Source: an uncultured Flavobacteriales bacterium | GTDB taxonomy: Bacteria > Bacteroidota > Bacteroidia > Flavobacteriales_G > Salibacteraceae | Direction of reading: 5' to 3' | DNA: 64,000 nt | Assembly: GCA_943788145.1 (NCBI GenBank) | Contig: CALSPD010000027.1 | Location: 1-64,000, forward strand | Shown: positions 28,913-38,914 of the stretch, piece after piece | How positions within the stretch are numbered: position 1 is the first letter of the stretch | Layout: every line of letters begins with the position of its first letter | Made by a program: the position numbers and the translations under genes | Notes under the pieces: model-generated | What the model was told of the DNA's origin: nothing | The model's database searches: none | What the model saw: the letters and a program-made list of their open reading frames with translations, nothing else

Positions 28913-29448
28913 ATATCCCAACAGAAATGAAATTTGACCGGACTTGGACTTTGTTTTTAGATCGCGATGGAGTGATAAATCAACGTTTGATGAATGACTA
29001 TATCAAAACCATTGAGGGTTTTGTGTTCCTCGATGGAGTCTTGGAAGCCATGCCCATATTCAATCAGATATTTGGGCAAATTGTGGTCGTGACAAATCAA
29101 CAAGGCATCGAAAAAGGATTAATGACGGAAAAGGATCTTTACAACATTCATGCGCGAATGCTTAACTCGATTCGAGACAAAGGTGGCCGCATTGATGCCA
29201 TTTATCACTGTCCAGAGTTAGCGAACACCAACGCTGAGTGTCGAAAGCCGAATACGGGTATGGCGTTAGAAGCCAAAACCGATTTTCCTGAAATTGATTT
29301 CGAAAAGTCCGTCATGATTGGTGATAGTATTTCGGATATGGAGTTTGGTCGAAAGCTTGGCATGACATGTGTCTTTGTTGGAGAGCACGAAGATTACGAT
29401 TCAGTGCCTTCGCTCATTCACTTTGCAAGGCGGATAACTTCCAAATAA
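28909..29448 (+). CDS. gmhB: D-glycero-D-manno-heptose-1,7-bisphosphate 7-phosphatase GmhB
   Basis: 179 residues from the ATG that overlaps the gmhA stop. HAD-IIIA phosphatase: nucleophile motif FLDRDGVIN (Asp residues), VVTNQQGIEKG as motif II, zinc-type cysteines in HCPELANTNAECRKPNTG, and motif III MIGDSISDMEFG. It removes the C7 phosphate from heptose bisphosphate. No HldE/HddA kinase or nucleotidyltransferase is present in the window, so ADP- versus GDP-heptose cannot be decided. It is the last gene of the sulfotransferase-glycosyltransferase-gmhA-gmhB operon. Confidence 0.92.
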   Translation: MNIPTEMKFDRTWTLFLDRDGVINQRLMNDYIKTIEGFVFLDGVLEAMPIFNQIFGQIVVVTNQQGIEKGLMTEKDLYNIHARMLNSIRDKGGRIDAIYHCPELANTNAECRKPNTGMALEAKTDFPEIDFEKSVMIGDSISDMEFGRKLGMTCVFVGEHEDYDSVPSLIHFARRITSK

Positions 29449-29476
29449 CCAACAATAAGGAGCCCCGATTAGCAGC

Positions 29477-29484
29477 TACATTTG
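29477..29484 (+). promoter_or_regulatory. -7 box of the MORN-repeat gene
   Basis: TACATTTG, an exact TAnnTTTG match, 9 bp before the ATG at 29494. The in-frame TTG at 29482 lies inside this box, which argues for the ATG as start. Confidence 0.5.
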
Positions 29485-29493
29485 ATTTTAGTT

Positions 29494-30297
29494 ATGATAT
29501 CGAGAACAATATTTTTAATTGCCTTTGGCCTTTTACCTTGGCTGGCGAGCGCGCAAGAATCCGTGAACCAAACCGATGCAAAGGGTAGAAAACAAGGTGT
29601 TTGGGCCAAGCAATACGAAACAGGCGGTGATCGCTACCGAGGTCAGTTTAAAGACGATAAAGCCGTTGGTATTTTCTTTTATTACTATGACAATGGCGCG
29701 AAAAGTTCAGAAGTATCCTACATGGGCGAAGATGGAGTAGAAGCCGATGCGAGGTTTTTTCATCACAACGGTGCAGTCATGGGAGAGGGCCGCTACAAAA
29801 ATCAAAAGAAAGAGGGCGAGTGGAAATACTATGATGATCAAACGGTGCTAAGCTCCATTGAGCATTATAAGGATGGTAAATTACATGGCATTTCTAAGGT
29901 CTATTTCTTAGATGGAACCTTGGCAGCGTCTATACCTTATGCCGATGGGTTAAAATCGGGTGATTTTGAAGAGTATTTTTCTGATGGAACGCTTCGTATG
30001 AAGGGCACATATCAAGACAACACCTACACTGGCGAGTATGTTCAGAACTTCCCTGACGGAAAGCCTATGATAAAAGGTCAATACAAGGCGGCTGTTAAAG
30101 ATGGATTGTGGGTGTATTATGCCGATGATGGTCGCATTAAGGCGCAGCAGGTCTATGAAAAAGGAAAATTAATCAAGGATAAAATCGAAGAGGGTTTTGA
30201 GCCAGAAGCCGTTCCGATTGACATTGAAGAAAAAGACAAGATTGACGAGAACCAGCTGCTTGAGGAATACTACAAGAAAAACGAGATAGAAAAGTAG
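29494..30297 (+). CDS. Secreted MORN/YwqK-like repeat protein
   Basis: 267 residues from the ATG at 29494. The signal peptide (MISRTIFLIAFGLLPWLASAQ) is followed by about eight degenerate MORN-type repeats of 20-24 residues with a Y/F-x-D/N-G-x-L/K-x-G pattern, for example HYKDGKLHGISKVYFLDG and YADGLKSGDFEEYFSDGTLR. The tail (about 230-267) is highly charged. Database labels such as YwqK-family antitoxin are applied to this repeat type, but nothing here indicates a toxin-antitoxin pair. It is probably periplasmic or surface exposed. Transcribed alone. Confidence 0.8.
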   Translation: MISRTIFLIAFGLLPWLASAQESVNQTDAKGRKQGVWAKQYETGGDRYRGQFKDDKAVGIFFYYYDNGAKSSEVSYMGEDGVEADARFFHHNGAVMGEGRYKNQKKEGEWKYYDDQTVLSSIEHYKDGKLHGISKVYFLDGTLAASIPYADGLKSGDFEEYFSDGTLRMKGTYQDNTYTGEYVQNFPDGKPMIKGQYKAAVKDGLWVYYADDGRIKAQQVYEKGKLIKDKIEEGFEPEAVPIDIEEKDKIDENQLLEEYYKKNEIEK

Positions 30298-30453
30298 TTT
30301 TAATCTATTGTGCGTAAAGCGCTGTTCCAGTCGGTAAAGGTCAATTAACAAAGAACCCGCACTCAAATTATTTCTGTCATGTTTTTTCACTAAGAAATAT
30401 CGGCTGCTTCATCCATTAATTAGAACTTTGTAGCTGAAAATGAGGTTGGTGCT

Positions 30454-31599
30454 ATGAGTAAAAACGGAAGAATTTTAGTGGCGATGAGTGGAGGAATAGA
30501 TAGTTCCGTAGCAGCTATGTTGCTTCACGATCAAGGTTATGAAGTGGTAGGAATGACCATGAAAACATGGGATTATGCCACGAGTGGAGGATCACGTAAA
30601 ACCACGGGTTGTTGCAGTTTAGACGACATTAACGATGCCCGCGACTTGGCCGTTCAGAAGGGGTTTCCACATATGATCCTCGACATTAGAGCTGAGTTTG
30701 GCGATTTCATTATAGACAATTTTGTTGAAGAGTATTTGGCTGGGCGTACACCTAACCCCTGTATCATGTGCAATACACACATCAAGTGGGATGCGCTTTT
30801 GCGTAGAGCCGATCAATTAGATTGTGAATTTATCGCGACCGGACACTATGCCAACAGCCGAGAAGAAAATGGACGATACATTGTTTCAAAGGGATTGGAT
30901 GAGAATAAAGACCAGTCCTATGTGCTTTGGGGCTTAAAGCAGGAAGCATTGGCTCGAACCAAATTTCCTTTAGGTGGTTTCACCAAACCAGAAATACGTC
31001 AAATGGCCTTTGATCAGGGATTTCAGGAACTAGCGAAAAAGAACGAGAGCTATGAGATTTGTTTTGTTCCCGACAACGACTATCGCGGCTTTTTAAATCG
31101 TAAAGTGGATGGATTGGAGGAACGTATGAGTGGAGGTCGATTCTATGACAATCAAGGCAACGATCTTGGTGAACATCGGGGTTATCCCTATTACACCGTT
31201 GGTCAACGCAAAGGATTAGGGAAGGCATTTGGCGAACCCATGTTTGTGACCAAAATTGACCCGATTACCAATTCAGTGTTTTTGGGTCGTGAAGAGGAGT
31301 TAAACGCCACATCTATGTACGTGCGAAACTTAAACGTACAGAAATATCCAGCTATCACAAATGGAATGGAAGCCTTGACCAAGATTAGGTACAAAGACAG
31401 TGGTGCCATGGCACAACTTTTCAACCAAGAAGATGGTCGTTTAAAAGTAGATTTCGCACATAATGTTTCAGCTGTTGCGCCAGGTCAGAGTGCGGTTTTT
31501 TACGATGGGAATGATGTGATTGGCGGTGGTTTTATCGCTCGTGAGAACGAGGTTCCGCTTAGCCACGCTAGAAAAATCATTGATAAAAAGTTGGCGTAA
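30454..31599 (+). CDS. mnmA: tRNA-specific 2-thiouridylase MnmA
   Basis: 381-residue enzyme that thiolates U34 of Lys, Glu and Gln tRNAs. The PP-loop VAMSGGIDSSVAAMLL is at about 9-24. The first catalytic Cys is in RTPNPCIMCNTHIKW (about 105) and the second in ESYEICFVPDNDYRGFL (about 205). YYTVGQRKGLG marks the central domain, and a C-terminal beta-barrel follows. TTGCCSLDDINDAR is typical of the family. Its stop codon is immediately followed by the ATG of the next lipoprotein gene. The frame is intact. Confidence 0.97.
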   Translation: MSKNGRILVAMSGGIDSSVAAMLLHDQGYEVVGMTMKTWDYATSGGSRKTTGCCSLDDINDARDLAVQKGFPHMILDIRAEFGDFIIDNFVEEYLAGRTPNPCIMCNTHIKWDALLRRADQLDCEFIATGHYANSREENGRYIVSKGLDENKDQSYVLWGLKQEALARTKFPLGGFTKPEIRQMAFDQGFQELAKKNESYEICFVPDNDYRGFLNRKVDGLEERMSGGRFYDNQGNDLGEHRGYPYYTVGQRKGLGKAFGEPMFVTKIDPITNSVFLGREEELNATSMYVRNLNVQKYPAITNGMEALTKIRYKDSGAMAQLFNQEDGRLKVDFAHNVSAVAPGQSAVFYDGNDVIGGGFIARENEVPLSHARKIIDKKLA

Positions 31600-32256
31600 A
31601 TGAGTAGGTCAATTTCTTACCTATTGTTTGTCCCATTGCTGTTTATTGGATGTAAGGGTGAACCGTTGGAAGAAATGAAATTTGGCTACGAATACTTGCC
31701 GCTGACTATAGGTAGTCAAATCGAATACGATGTAGATTCTATAGTTTATGATGATTTTTCGGGTGTAAGAACAACCTATGAGTTTGTCCTCAGAGAGCGA
31801 ATCGTAGAAGTTTACGATGATTTAAATCAGCGAAAGGTGTATCGCGTTGAACGAGCCAAACGCGCATCCGATACGACAGATTTCAGGGTGTATGAGTCTT
31901 ACGGTCTTTTGATTGATGGCACCCGATTAGAGAAACTTCGCGATAATTTAAGAACCATTCCTTTAGTCTTTCCGGTGCGAGATGATGTGGTGTGGGATGG
32001 AAATGCACTTAATGCCAAAGCAAGAGTGAATTACCGATATGATTACGTGGATCGTCAAGTAGCGTACTCAGGAATTATCTTCGACTCTACGCTTCGAGTT
32101 TTGCAATGGGTTGACACAACTAATCTGATAGAAAAGCGATTTTCCGAAGAGCGATATGCGAAAGGCCTTGGTCTTGTTTACAAGGAGTTTTTTGAAATAG
32201 AAACCAATTTTGATTTGGACTCAGGATTACATTGGATTCAGACCATCCGGCCTTAA
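31600..32256 (+). CDS. Putative lipoprotein
   Basis: 218 residues with a lipoprotein signal (MSRSISYLLFVPLLFIGC, Cys at 18). The mature part is beta-rich with repeated charged strands (SQIEYDVDSIVYDDFSG, VRTTYEFVLRERIVEVYDD, RFSEERYAKGLGLVYKEF). The ending GLGLVYKEFFEIETNF is reminiscent of small Bacteroidota lipoproteins of unknown function. It starts directly after the mnmA stop with no gap and is probably translationally coupled to it. It overlaps the convergent DUF3857-like gene by 4 bp. Confidence 0.75.
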   Translation: MSRSISYLLFVPLLFIGCKGEPLEEMKFGYEYLPLTIGSQIEYDVDSIVYDDFSGVRTTYEFVLRERIVEVYDDLNQRKVYRVERAKRASDTTDFRVYESYGLLIDGTRLEKLRDNLRTIPLVFPVRDDVVWDGNALNAKARVNYRYDYVDRQVAYSGIIFDSTLRVLQWVDTTNLIEKRFSEERYAKGLGLVYKEFFEIETNFDLDSGLHWIQTIRP

Positions 32257-34300
32257 TTCAAACTGCGATAGGTCAAGGTTAACTGGCCTGCGCATTCCAT
32301 AGCATTATAGATTTCAGCAACTTGATGAATTTCTTCAGAAGGCATCATGTGCGCGTTAGACTTGAACTGTGAAACAATCCTTAAACGATTTCCTTGAAAT
32401 GTAAACTGGAGTAAGTAGTTGCCAAAATCATTCTGAATTACAATATGGGTAGGTCGATCGATTAATTCGATTTCGTGATCAAATTCCAGCATAAATGAAT
32501 AATTATCCGACTGCTTGAAATCGGGATAAAAATCAAAATCACGGTGGGTTGAATCAATTTGATATCGAATGTGTTTAATCCAATGGCCAAGGTCTAATGT
32601 TTGGATTTGATCATCAAGGCCTTTCGCTCTTGTCTCGAAATCAAGTTCAATTTTCGTTTCAAATGGAAACAGCGCATTGGTTTCAACCACTTTAAAATAG
32701 GCCAACGTGCAGTTTGCTATACTATCTGTAACGATTTGGTTGTATTGTTTGTCTACACCTGTTGTTATTTCCTTGCAGATGTAATTTGATCGAGAGGCTG
32801 TAGAAAATTGACCAGACAATAAAACTCGTCCTTGAACTTTCACGATTCCGGTCTTTACTTCAATACTCGCAAGGGCATTCGTAGCGCGTTTGTTTTGATC
32901 CATGCTGCTTTCAAGCGAGGGTACGAGCATCCGGTTGAGGTGCCAACCTTGATTCCGGGTTCCAAACGAAAGTTCAATGTCTTTTGGTTTATAACTTCGA
33001 TCAGGGGCAAAGTTTACATTCATGTCGCATCCTTCTAAAAAATAGGGTAGTTCATCAGCATAAAATCCGCATTGCGATGACTTTGGCAGCATGAATAAGA
33101 GCTGGCCGTTCTCCAGAACTGCCGCGTAGGCCTGCACTCCCTGATAAAAAGGTTTTGCAAACCAATTCGAAAATCGGCCTACGCGATTGTCCATCGGTGT
33201 TACGATCCAATAGTCTTTTCTAAGTCCGTCTAAAATCAAGGGATAAGTCTCGAATTTATTGGATTCTCGGATAACCTGATTCATTAAATCTTCTCCTGAA
33301 TTAGGCTGGAAAAGTTGCTCACCTTTCAGGTAGCTATCATCCGAATCATACTTAAAAATCAAGAGCGGTTAGGTTATATACGCTAGCGATTTTTTGAAGC
33401 GTTGTGCTATCATCGTCTTCGATATGGCTCTGAAGAAAGTCTTCAAGAAGCATGAATTTTTTTATAAGTCGAACCAATGGAAATCGATTCCTTGTTGTCA
33501 AAGATTATTTTGTTTCGAAGGGTATTTATGCCAAAGGTTTGTAGGCTAGTTATGGCCTCGATGTGAGGAACTTCTAAATATGGTCGTGAGCAGTTTTCAT
33601 CCGTGATCGAAGGCAACCTGTCGAAATGCCATTTGTCAGTTATGAGGTCGCGTTTGTAACTGAAATGTGGTTCGGCTGCGTTTACATAATTGAAAACAAT
33701 CGAAGCCGCTTCCGATTTAGAAATGCGATAAGTGACATCTTGTTTTGGGACCTTACCATGAAAGAAAATTCGAAATGAATCGAATTCATGTTGATTAAGG
33801 ATTTGCGGAAAACTGATGATATAGTGGATCGAAACAACATCATCACTTCTTAAGTTTTTAATCGGATAACGCAGTTCTGGCACTTCACCATAAAGCAAGT
33901 CAGATTCTCTGAAAACCCGAATCATGTGTGATTGCGGGGCATCCGTTACCACAGTGATGTATTTGCCATCCCTTCGAATCTTGATCTCGATGGATTTGAT
34001 TTTTACTTGATCTAAGTAAAAACCGGATGTGCGGGCCGCAGAATTATAATCCTCATAAAGTGGATCGAACGATTCAGGAATTGAAAGATAAGGCAATGCG
34101 TTTGGATCATTGATGCGCATTTCCCGTTTACACTCAACTGTGATTTGCGTATTGTTTGTGTAATTATCATACTTGGTATTTGGTGCGATAAATCGGAAGT
34201 GGATATCCTCTTTTTCAATGGTGTAAGGATATTCTTGGGCAAATGAATATAACCCACCAAGCATTGAAATAAATAGCAGTATGTAGCTCCTTGCCACCAC
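32253..34300 (-). CDS. DUF3857/transglutaminase-like secreted protein, two +1 frameshifts
   Basis: Two partial frames join into one product of about 681 residues when one base is removed from the T run 33457-33463 and one from the A run 33354-33358 (plus-strand letters). The bridge then reads YKKFMLLEDFLQ and NLTALDFKYDSDDSY. The start is GTG at 34300 (or 34297) with signal peptide ARSYILLFISMLGGLYSFAQ. The N-terminal half is DUF3857-like (TYRISKSEAASIVFNYVN, LPSITDENCSRPYLEVP). The second half aligns loosely with the transglutaminase core and tail, but the usual DCKD catalytic Cys motif is not seen. It probably acts in the periplasm; function unknown. Confidence 0.6.
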
Positions 34301-34344
34301 CTTTCAATATTAGCAATAATGAAAGGTGGCCGTGCGAAAACAAC

Positions 34345-36409
34345 TTATTTCTTCTGCTGTGCCTCGAGGTCTAAGAAAAAGGCGTATTCCAAGGCTATTT
34401 CCTTATAGATTTCGAATCGACCAGAGGCGCCACTGTGGCCAAACTCCATATTTGTTTGCAACAAAATCATGTTCGAGTCTGTTTTCAAATCGCGCAGTTT
34501 TGCAACCCATTTTGCGGGTTCCCAATATTGAACTTGAGAATCGTGCAATCCAGTTGTGACCAGCAAGTTTGGATATGACTTTGCTTCAACATTGTCGTAA
34601 GGAGAGTAGGTCATCATATATCGGTATGCTGCCTCTTCCTTTGGATTGCCCCATTCATCAAATTCGCCTGTTGTAAGCGGAATGGTTTCGTCCAGCATGG
34701 TGGTTACAACATCAACGAATGGCACGGCAGCAACTATGCCTTTCCACAGTTCGGGACGGAGGTTGATTACTGTTCCCATGAGTAGCCCACCAGCACTTCC
34801 GCCCATGGCGTACAAATGCTCACGTGAAGTGAATTTTTCAGAAATCAAATAATCTGCACAGTCGATGAAGTCGTTGAAGGTATTTGTCTTGCGCATCATT
34901 TTTCCGTCCTCATACCATTGCCTTCCCAAGGTTTGGCCACCGCGAATGTGGGCGATGACAAAAATGAAACCTCGATTCAATAGGCTTAATCTTGAAGGGC
35001 TAAAACTCGGTTCAATGTTTATACCATATGAGCCATATCCATATAGTAACAAAGGTGTTTCTTGTGAAGGAACGGTGTCCTTTTTATAAACTAGGGAAAT
35101 TGGAACTTTCACTCCATCGCGAGCAGTCACCCAATGGCGTTTTGCTTGGTAGTCATTTTTTTCAAAGCCGCCCAGAATTTCCTTTTCTTTTAATACGTTT
35201 CGCTCCATTGTTTTCATGTCATATTCTATGACGGAAGGAGGTGTTGTAAGGCTTTGATAGGAAAGGCGAAGCTTCTGACTATTGAACTCAGGATTAATGC
35301 CCGTGCTGACCGAATAGACGGCTTCTTCAAATTCGATGTAATGCTCAACTTGTGTATTCCATTCGATAATTCGAATCCTGTTCTGAGCTTGAGATTTTTC
35401 TGAAATCACTAAGTAATCCGTAAAAATGTCCATGTCTTCGAGCAACACGTCAGCGCGATGTGGAATGACTTCCTCCCAGTGTTCAAGTCCTGTTTTTGAC
35501 TCGCTTGTTTTCATCAGGCGAAAGTTGGTCGCCTCATGATTTGTTAAGATGTAGAACTCATTTTTATAGTGAGCAATGCCGTATTCAAGGTTGCGTTGTC
35601 GTGGTTGTAGCATTTTCCATTTTCCTTCAGGCGCATCCGCAGGTAGCAATTGATATTCGTCTGAAACGGTTGCGCTGCTGTGCAAATACAGCCACTTTTT
35701 TGATTTGGATTTTCCTACACCTACATTAAATCGCGCGTCTTCCTCGACAAAAACGAGCTCATCCAAACTTGGATCGGTACCCAAGACATGTTTGTAAATC
35801 ATCGATGCCCGAAGGGTCACCTCGTCTTTTCTGGAGTAGAATATCGTTTTGTTGTCGTTCGCCCACACAAAGTTTCCAGAAGTACCTTCGATTACATCTT
35901 CATGGTATTCACAAGATATAATCTGCTTTATCCGAATGGTGTAAATCCTTCGACTCAATGTATCCTCAGCATAAGCAATCAGCTCATTATTTGCACTGAT
36001 TTGAAAGCTTCCGATTTGGTAATAACTATAACCTTGAGCTAGTTCGTTTTCGTCCAAAAGGATAACCTCTGTACCGTTAAGTGAAGCTGTTTTTCGGCAG
36101 TAAATCGGATATTCTTTGCCCTCCTCGTATCGCGTGTAATAGTAGAATCCATCCAAAAGGTAAGGTACCGATTCATCGGTTTGCTTTATCCTTCCAATTA
36201 ACTCATCGTAAAGCTCTCCTTGCAATCCTTCGGTGTCAGCCATCACCGTTTTTGTGTAGGCATTCTCTGCTTCGAGGTAATCCAATATTTCCGGATCTTT
36301 TCGATCCATGTCACGAAGCCAATGATAGTTGTCAATGCGAGTATGACCATGAATGGTCATTTCATGGGGGATTTTTTTTAGCCACAGGTGGCTTGTGTGA
36401 TTTTATCAT
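34345..36409 (-). CDS. ptrB: Oligopeptidase B (S9A prolyl-oligopeptidase family), one +1 frameshift
   Basis: An intact frame of 671 residues begins at the ATG 36360 (MTIHGHTRIDNYHWLRD). Homologues start earlier with KKIPHE before this Met. Removing one T from the eight-T run at 36372-36379 joins it to an ATG at 36409 and gives about 687 residues, the usual length. The catalytic triad is visible: Ser in MGGSAGGLLMG (522 from the inner ATG), Asp in TGLHDSQVQYWEP and His in EFGHSGASGR. The beta-propeller occupies the first 400 residues. It cleaves peptides after Arg/Lys in the cytoplasm. It lies 45 bp from the preceding gene's start. Confidence 0.93.
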
Positions 36410-36422
36410 GGGAATGCTACTA

Positions 36423-38825
36423 CTAGTTTGCAGAAATCGTTAAACCTGCAATTTTAAATAAGATCAATTTACTCGAATCTAGAGCTGAAAAAGGGGCAAA
36501 GGTATAGACCGCAAGATGCGCTAACCAGCTTAATCCATTTTTATAAAATGGAAGTGTTGCCGTTGTTTTCGAATCTACAATTCGGATAAAGTATTTTCCA
36601 GCGATGAGCTGACTAATATCCATGTTTAAACCGCTAGCTGATCGAGCATTTTGAGACAGAATGATGCGTCCGGTAATGTCGAAAAGTTCAATCGTTGCAT
36701 CTCTTTGTGTGCTTGAGCTAGCTTTAATCAAAATGAAATCTTTGGCAGGATTTGGACTTACTGTCCAAAAGTCGGTCGTTGGTGTCGAGCTAATTCCAGC
36801 TGGGATGATCGTTACCTTAACCGTGTCGGCTGAATGGCAACCATTGCTATCGGTAACGGTAACAGCATATTGTCCAGACGTATTTACATTTAGGGTTTGG
36901 CCAGTAGCTCCCGTACTCCATTGATAAAATGTGAAGCCAGGTCCAGCGTTAATGGTATGATTTCCAGTGGCGGTTATGTTGTTTCCGAGGTTGACTTGAA
37001 CTGGAGTCACATAAGTGACAACGATAGTGTCAATGCCCATACAACCAGCGCTATTGGTCACCGTTAATATGAATGTTCCTCCGGATGAAACCACTTTTAT
37101 CGCACCTGTTTCGCCTGTTGACCAAGCAAATGAAGTTGCGGGTCCATTTGTTACCTGAGCTGTCATTCCAAATACAGTCGATCCACATACATTGGTGTCG
37201 GGGCCCAAATCTGGAATGGGGTCGGGGCCAATCGAGCCTACTGTAGCCGTAGCTTGTCCTTCGCAACCTAATCCATCCGTAATGGTTGCCATATACGTTC
37301 CCGGAAGCAGGTTGGTAACCGCTGCCGTTGTGCTATTGTTGGGGTCATTCCAAAGGAAGCTATAACCGGAGCCGCTTCCACCAATTGCCGTTGCGTTGAT
37401 CGAGCCATTATTCGTCAGCTTGCAAGATGCGTTGACCACGGTTGAAGTCATCGAAACGGCCGAAGGTTCATCGAGAAAAATGGAATCGATGGAAATGCAT
37501 CCGTTGTCATCAGTTATGGTAAATACATGATATCCAGTTGCTAATCCGTTCGAAACGCTGTCGATGCTTCCGTTGGCCCAAACGAAATCATACGGTGGTA
37601 ATCCGCCTGTAACGTGCAAGGTGATCGAACCGTCATCATCTCCAAAACACGTTGGCTCTGTCATGTCATAACCAATGGTATGAGGCCCGTTTGCTGAAAT
37701 TGCGAGGATAAATTCCTTCGTATTTGAAGCATCCCATCCGACAATTTCACTCGAGTAGTTTACGCTAGAAATGGCTTGAATATCCCAATTATTGGCCGCG
37801 CCATTATTGCGTTTGGCGAAACCAATGTTGCAGTCATTGTTGTTAATAAGCGCATTTCCGTCATAATAATAATCGACTGTATAATTTGAAGTTCCCATAA
37901 TGAAAACACCCCAATAATGATTGGTGTCAAAATAGAGTAGAGGTGATGGCGCATTCGTGTTATATGGAACGGAGTCAACTCGATAAATATGAGCTCCAAT
38001 GGTCGTTCCAGAGTTATGAGTTATTTGCAATGAGTCGCCTTGAGAATGTGACATGCCAAAACTGAAAGTGTTGCCATAAACATATTTGCTTCGGTCTCCG
38101 ATAGGAGCTCCCGAATTTTTCCAAGTTGGGCCGCTCGTGAGCGTTCCGTTGTAGCTGTTATTGCTCACATCTTCTGTGGTGCTTCCACTTCCTTCATTCA
38201 ATGGCCAATAAGCAGTTAAACTGGAATAATTTGGGTGAGTCGATGTGATTTTTTTACACATCCAATTTCGAATCGTGGTTTGGCTTAATGCGGTATTGAA
38301 AACAGAAATATCATCGAGTTCACCGTCAATGATTCTGCTGCTCGCATAGTTACGTCCAATTTCGAAAGTTGAACTTGCTGTAAAAGTTCCTGTCTGAGCT
38401 ACACTCGCATCTAATACACCATTGATGTAAATTTTCATGGTTGCCCCATCGTAAGTGGCTGCAATATGATACCAAGTGTTGTTTGATAAGGTCGTATTGC
38501 CATTGAGCTTAATATGAGTTGATCCAAAAAGCAAAATGAATTGAACTTTTTCTGGAGCCAAGTTCCCGTCTCCTAGGCGAACGGCTGCGTGCGAACCAGT
38601 TTGTTCTATCCCAAATAAAGAAGTAATGTAGGGCGATGCCGATTTAAACGAGTGAACTCGTATCCAACCTTGCAGGGTGATTTGATTTGAACTTAGATTT
38701 ATAGAACCGCAATCTACGTAGTTTGAGCTGCCGTTAAAATCGAGCATTTTCCCACTTCCAGGTTGGGCCTTAAGAGTGGTGAGGAAAAAGACAAAAAGAA
38801 TTGATAAAGTGACCGTGAATTTCAT
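36423..38825 (-). CDS. LamG/SprB-repeat T9SS type A cargo protein
   Basis: 800 residues from the ATG at 38825, which starts signal peptide MKFTVTLSILFVFFLTTLKAQ. A LamG/concanavalin-like domain (about 25-205: LDFNGSSNYVDC, WYHIAATYDGATMKIYINGV) is followed by a linker domain. Two SprB-type repeats come next (PTCFGDDDGSITLHVTGGLP and the copy starting ASCKLTNNGSI), then Ig-like repeats of LGPDT type. A T9SS type A sorting domain (WTVSPNPAKDFILIKA, LIAGKYFIRIV) is near the end. The 37 residues after FYKN look unlike a sorting-domain end; one extra T at 36538-36542 would explain this and move the stop to 36530. It is a secreted adhesin-like surface protein. Confidence 0.85.
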   Translation of the reverse strand: MKFTVTLSILFVFFLTTLKAQPGSGKMLDFNGSSNYVDCGSINLSSNQITLQGWIRVHSFKSASPYITSLFGIEQTGSHAAVRLGDGNLAPEKVQFILLFGSTHIKLNGNTTLSNNTWYHIAATYDGATMKIYINGVLDASVAQTGTFTASSTFEIGRNYASSRIIDGELDDISVFNTALSQTTIRNWMCKKITSTHPNYSSLTAYWPLNEGSGSTTEDVSNNSYNGTLTSGPTWKNSGAPIGDRSKYVYGNTFSFGMSHSQGDSLQITHNSGTTIGAHIYRVDSVPYNTNAPSPLLYFDTNHYWGVFIMGTSNYTVDYYYDGNALINNNDCNIGFAKRNNGAANNWDIQAISSVNYSSEIVGWDASNTKEFILAISANGPHTIGYDMTEPTCFGDDDGSITLHVTGGLPPYDFVWANGSIDSVSNGLATGYHVFTITDDNGCISIDSIFLDEPSAVSMTSTVVNASCKLTNNGSINATAIGGSGSGYSFLWNDPNNSTTAAVTNLLPGTYMATITDGLGCEGQATATVGSIGPDPIPDLGPDTNVCGSTVFGMTAQVTNGPATSFAWSTGETGAIKVVSSGGTFILTVTNSAGCMGIDTIVVTYVTPVQVNLGNNITATGNHTINAGPGFTFYQWSTGATGQTLNVNTSGQYAVTVTDSNGCHSADTVKVTIIPAGISSTPTTDFWTVSPNPAKDFILIKASSSTQRDATIELFDITGRIILSQNARSASGLNMDISQLIAGKYFIRIVDSKTTATLPFYKNGLSWLAHLAVYTFAPFSALDSSKLILFKIAGLTISAN

Positions 38826-38914
38826 AATCGTTTGGTTGGAAATGTGAAGGTATATTTTAAACAAGCATCTGAATACTTCTCCTTATTATTGACGGGAAAA
38901 ATATTTTATAAAAC

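Noticed and set aside
29494-30297. YwqK-like repeat protein as the antitoxin of a toxin-antitoxin system
   Set aside because: It carries a signal peptide and has no adjacent small partner gene; the antitoxin label for this repeat family is a naming tradition.
34345-36360. Oligopeptidase B starting at the inner ATG (36360) as a natural short form
   Set aside because: The conserved KKIPHE segment preceding this Met is present one frame away, separated only by an eight-base homopolymer.
36538-36548. CCATTTTTATAAAATGG hairpin as a regulatory element
   Set aside because: It lies in the coding end of the LamG protein and is not followed by a T run in either sensible direction.
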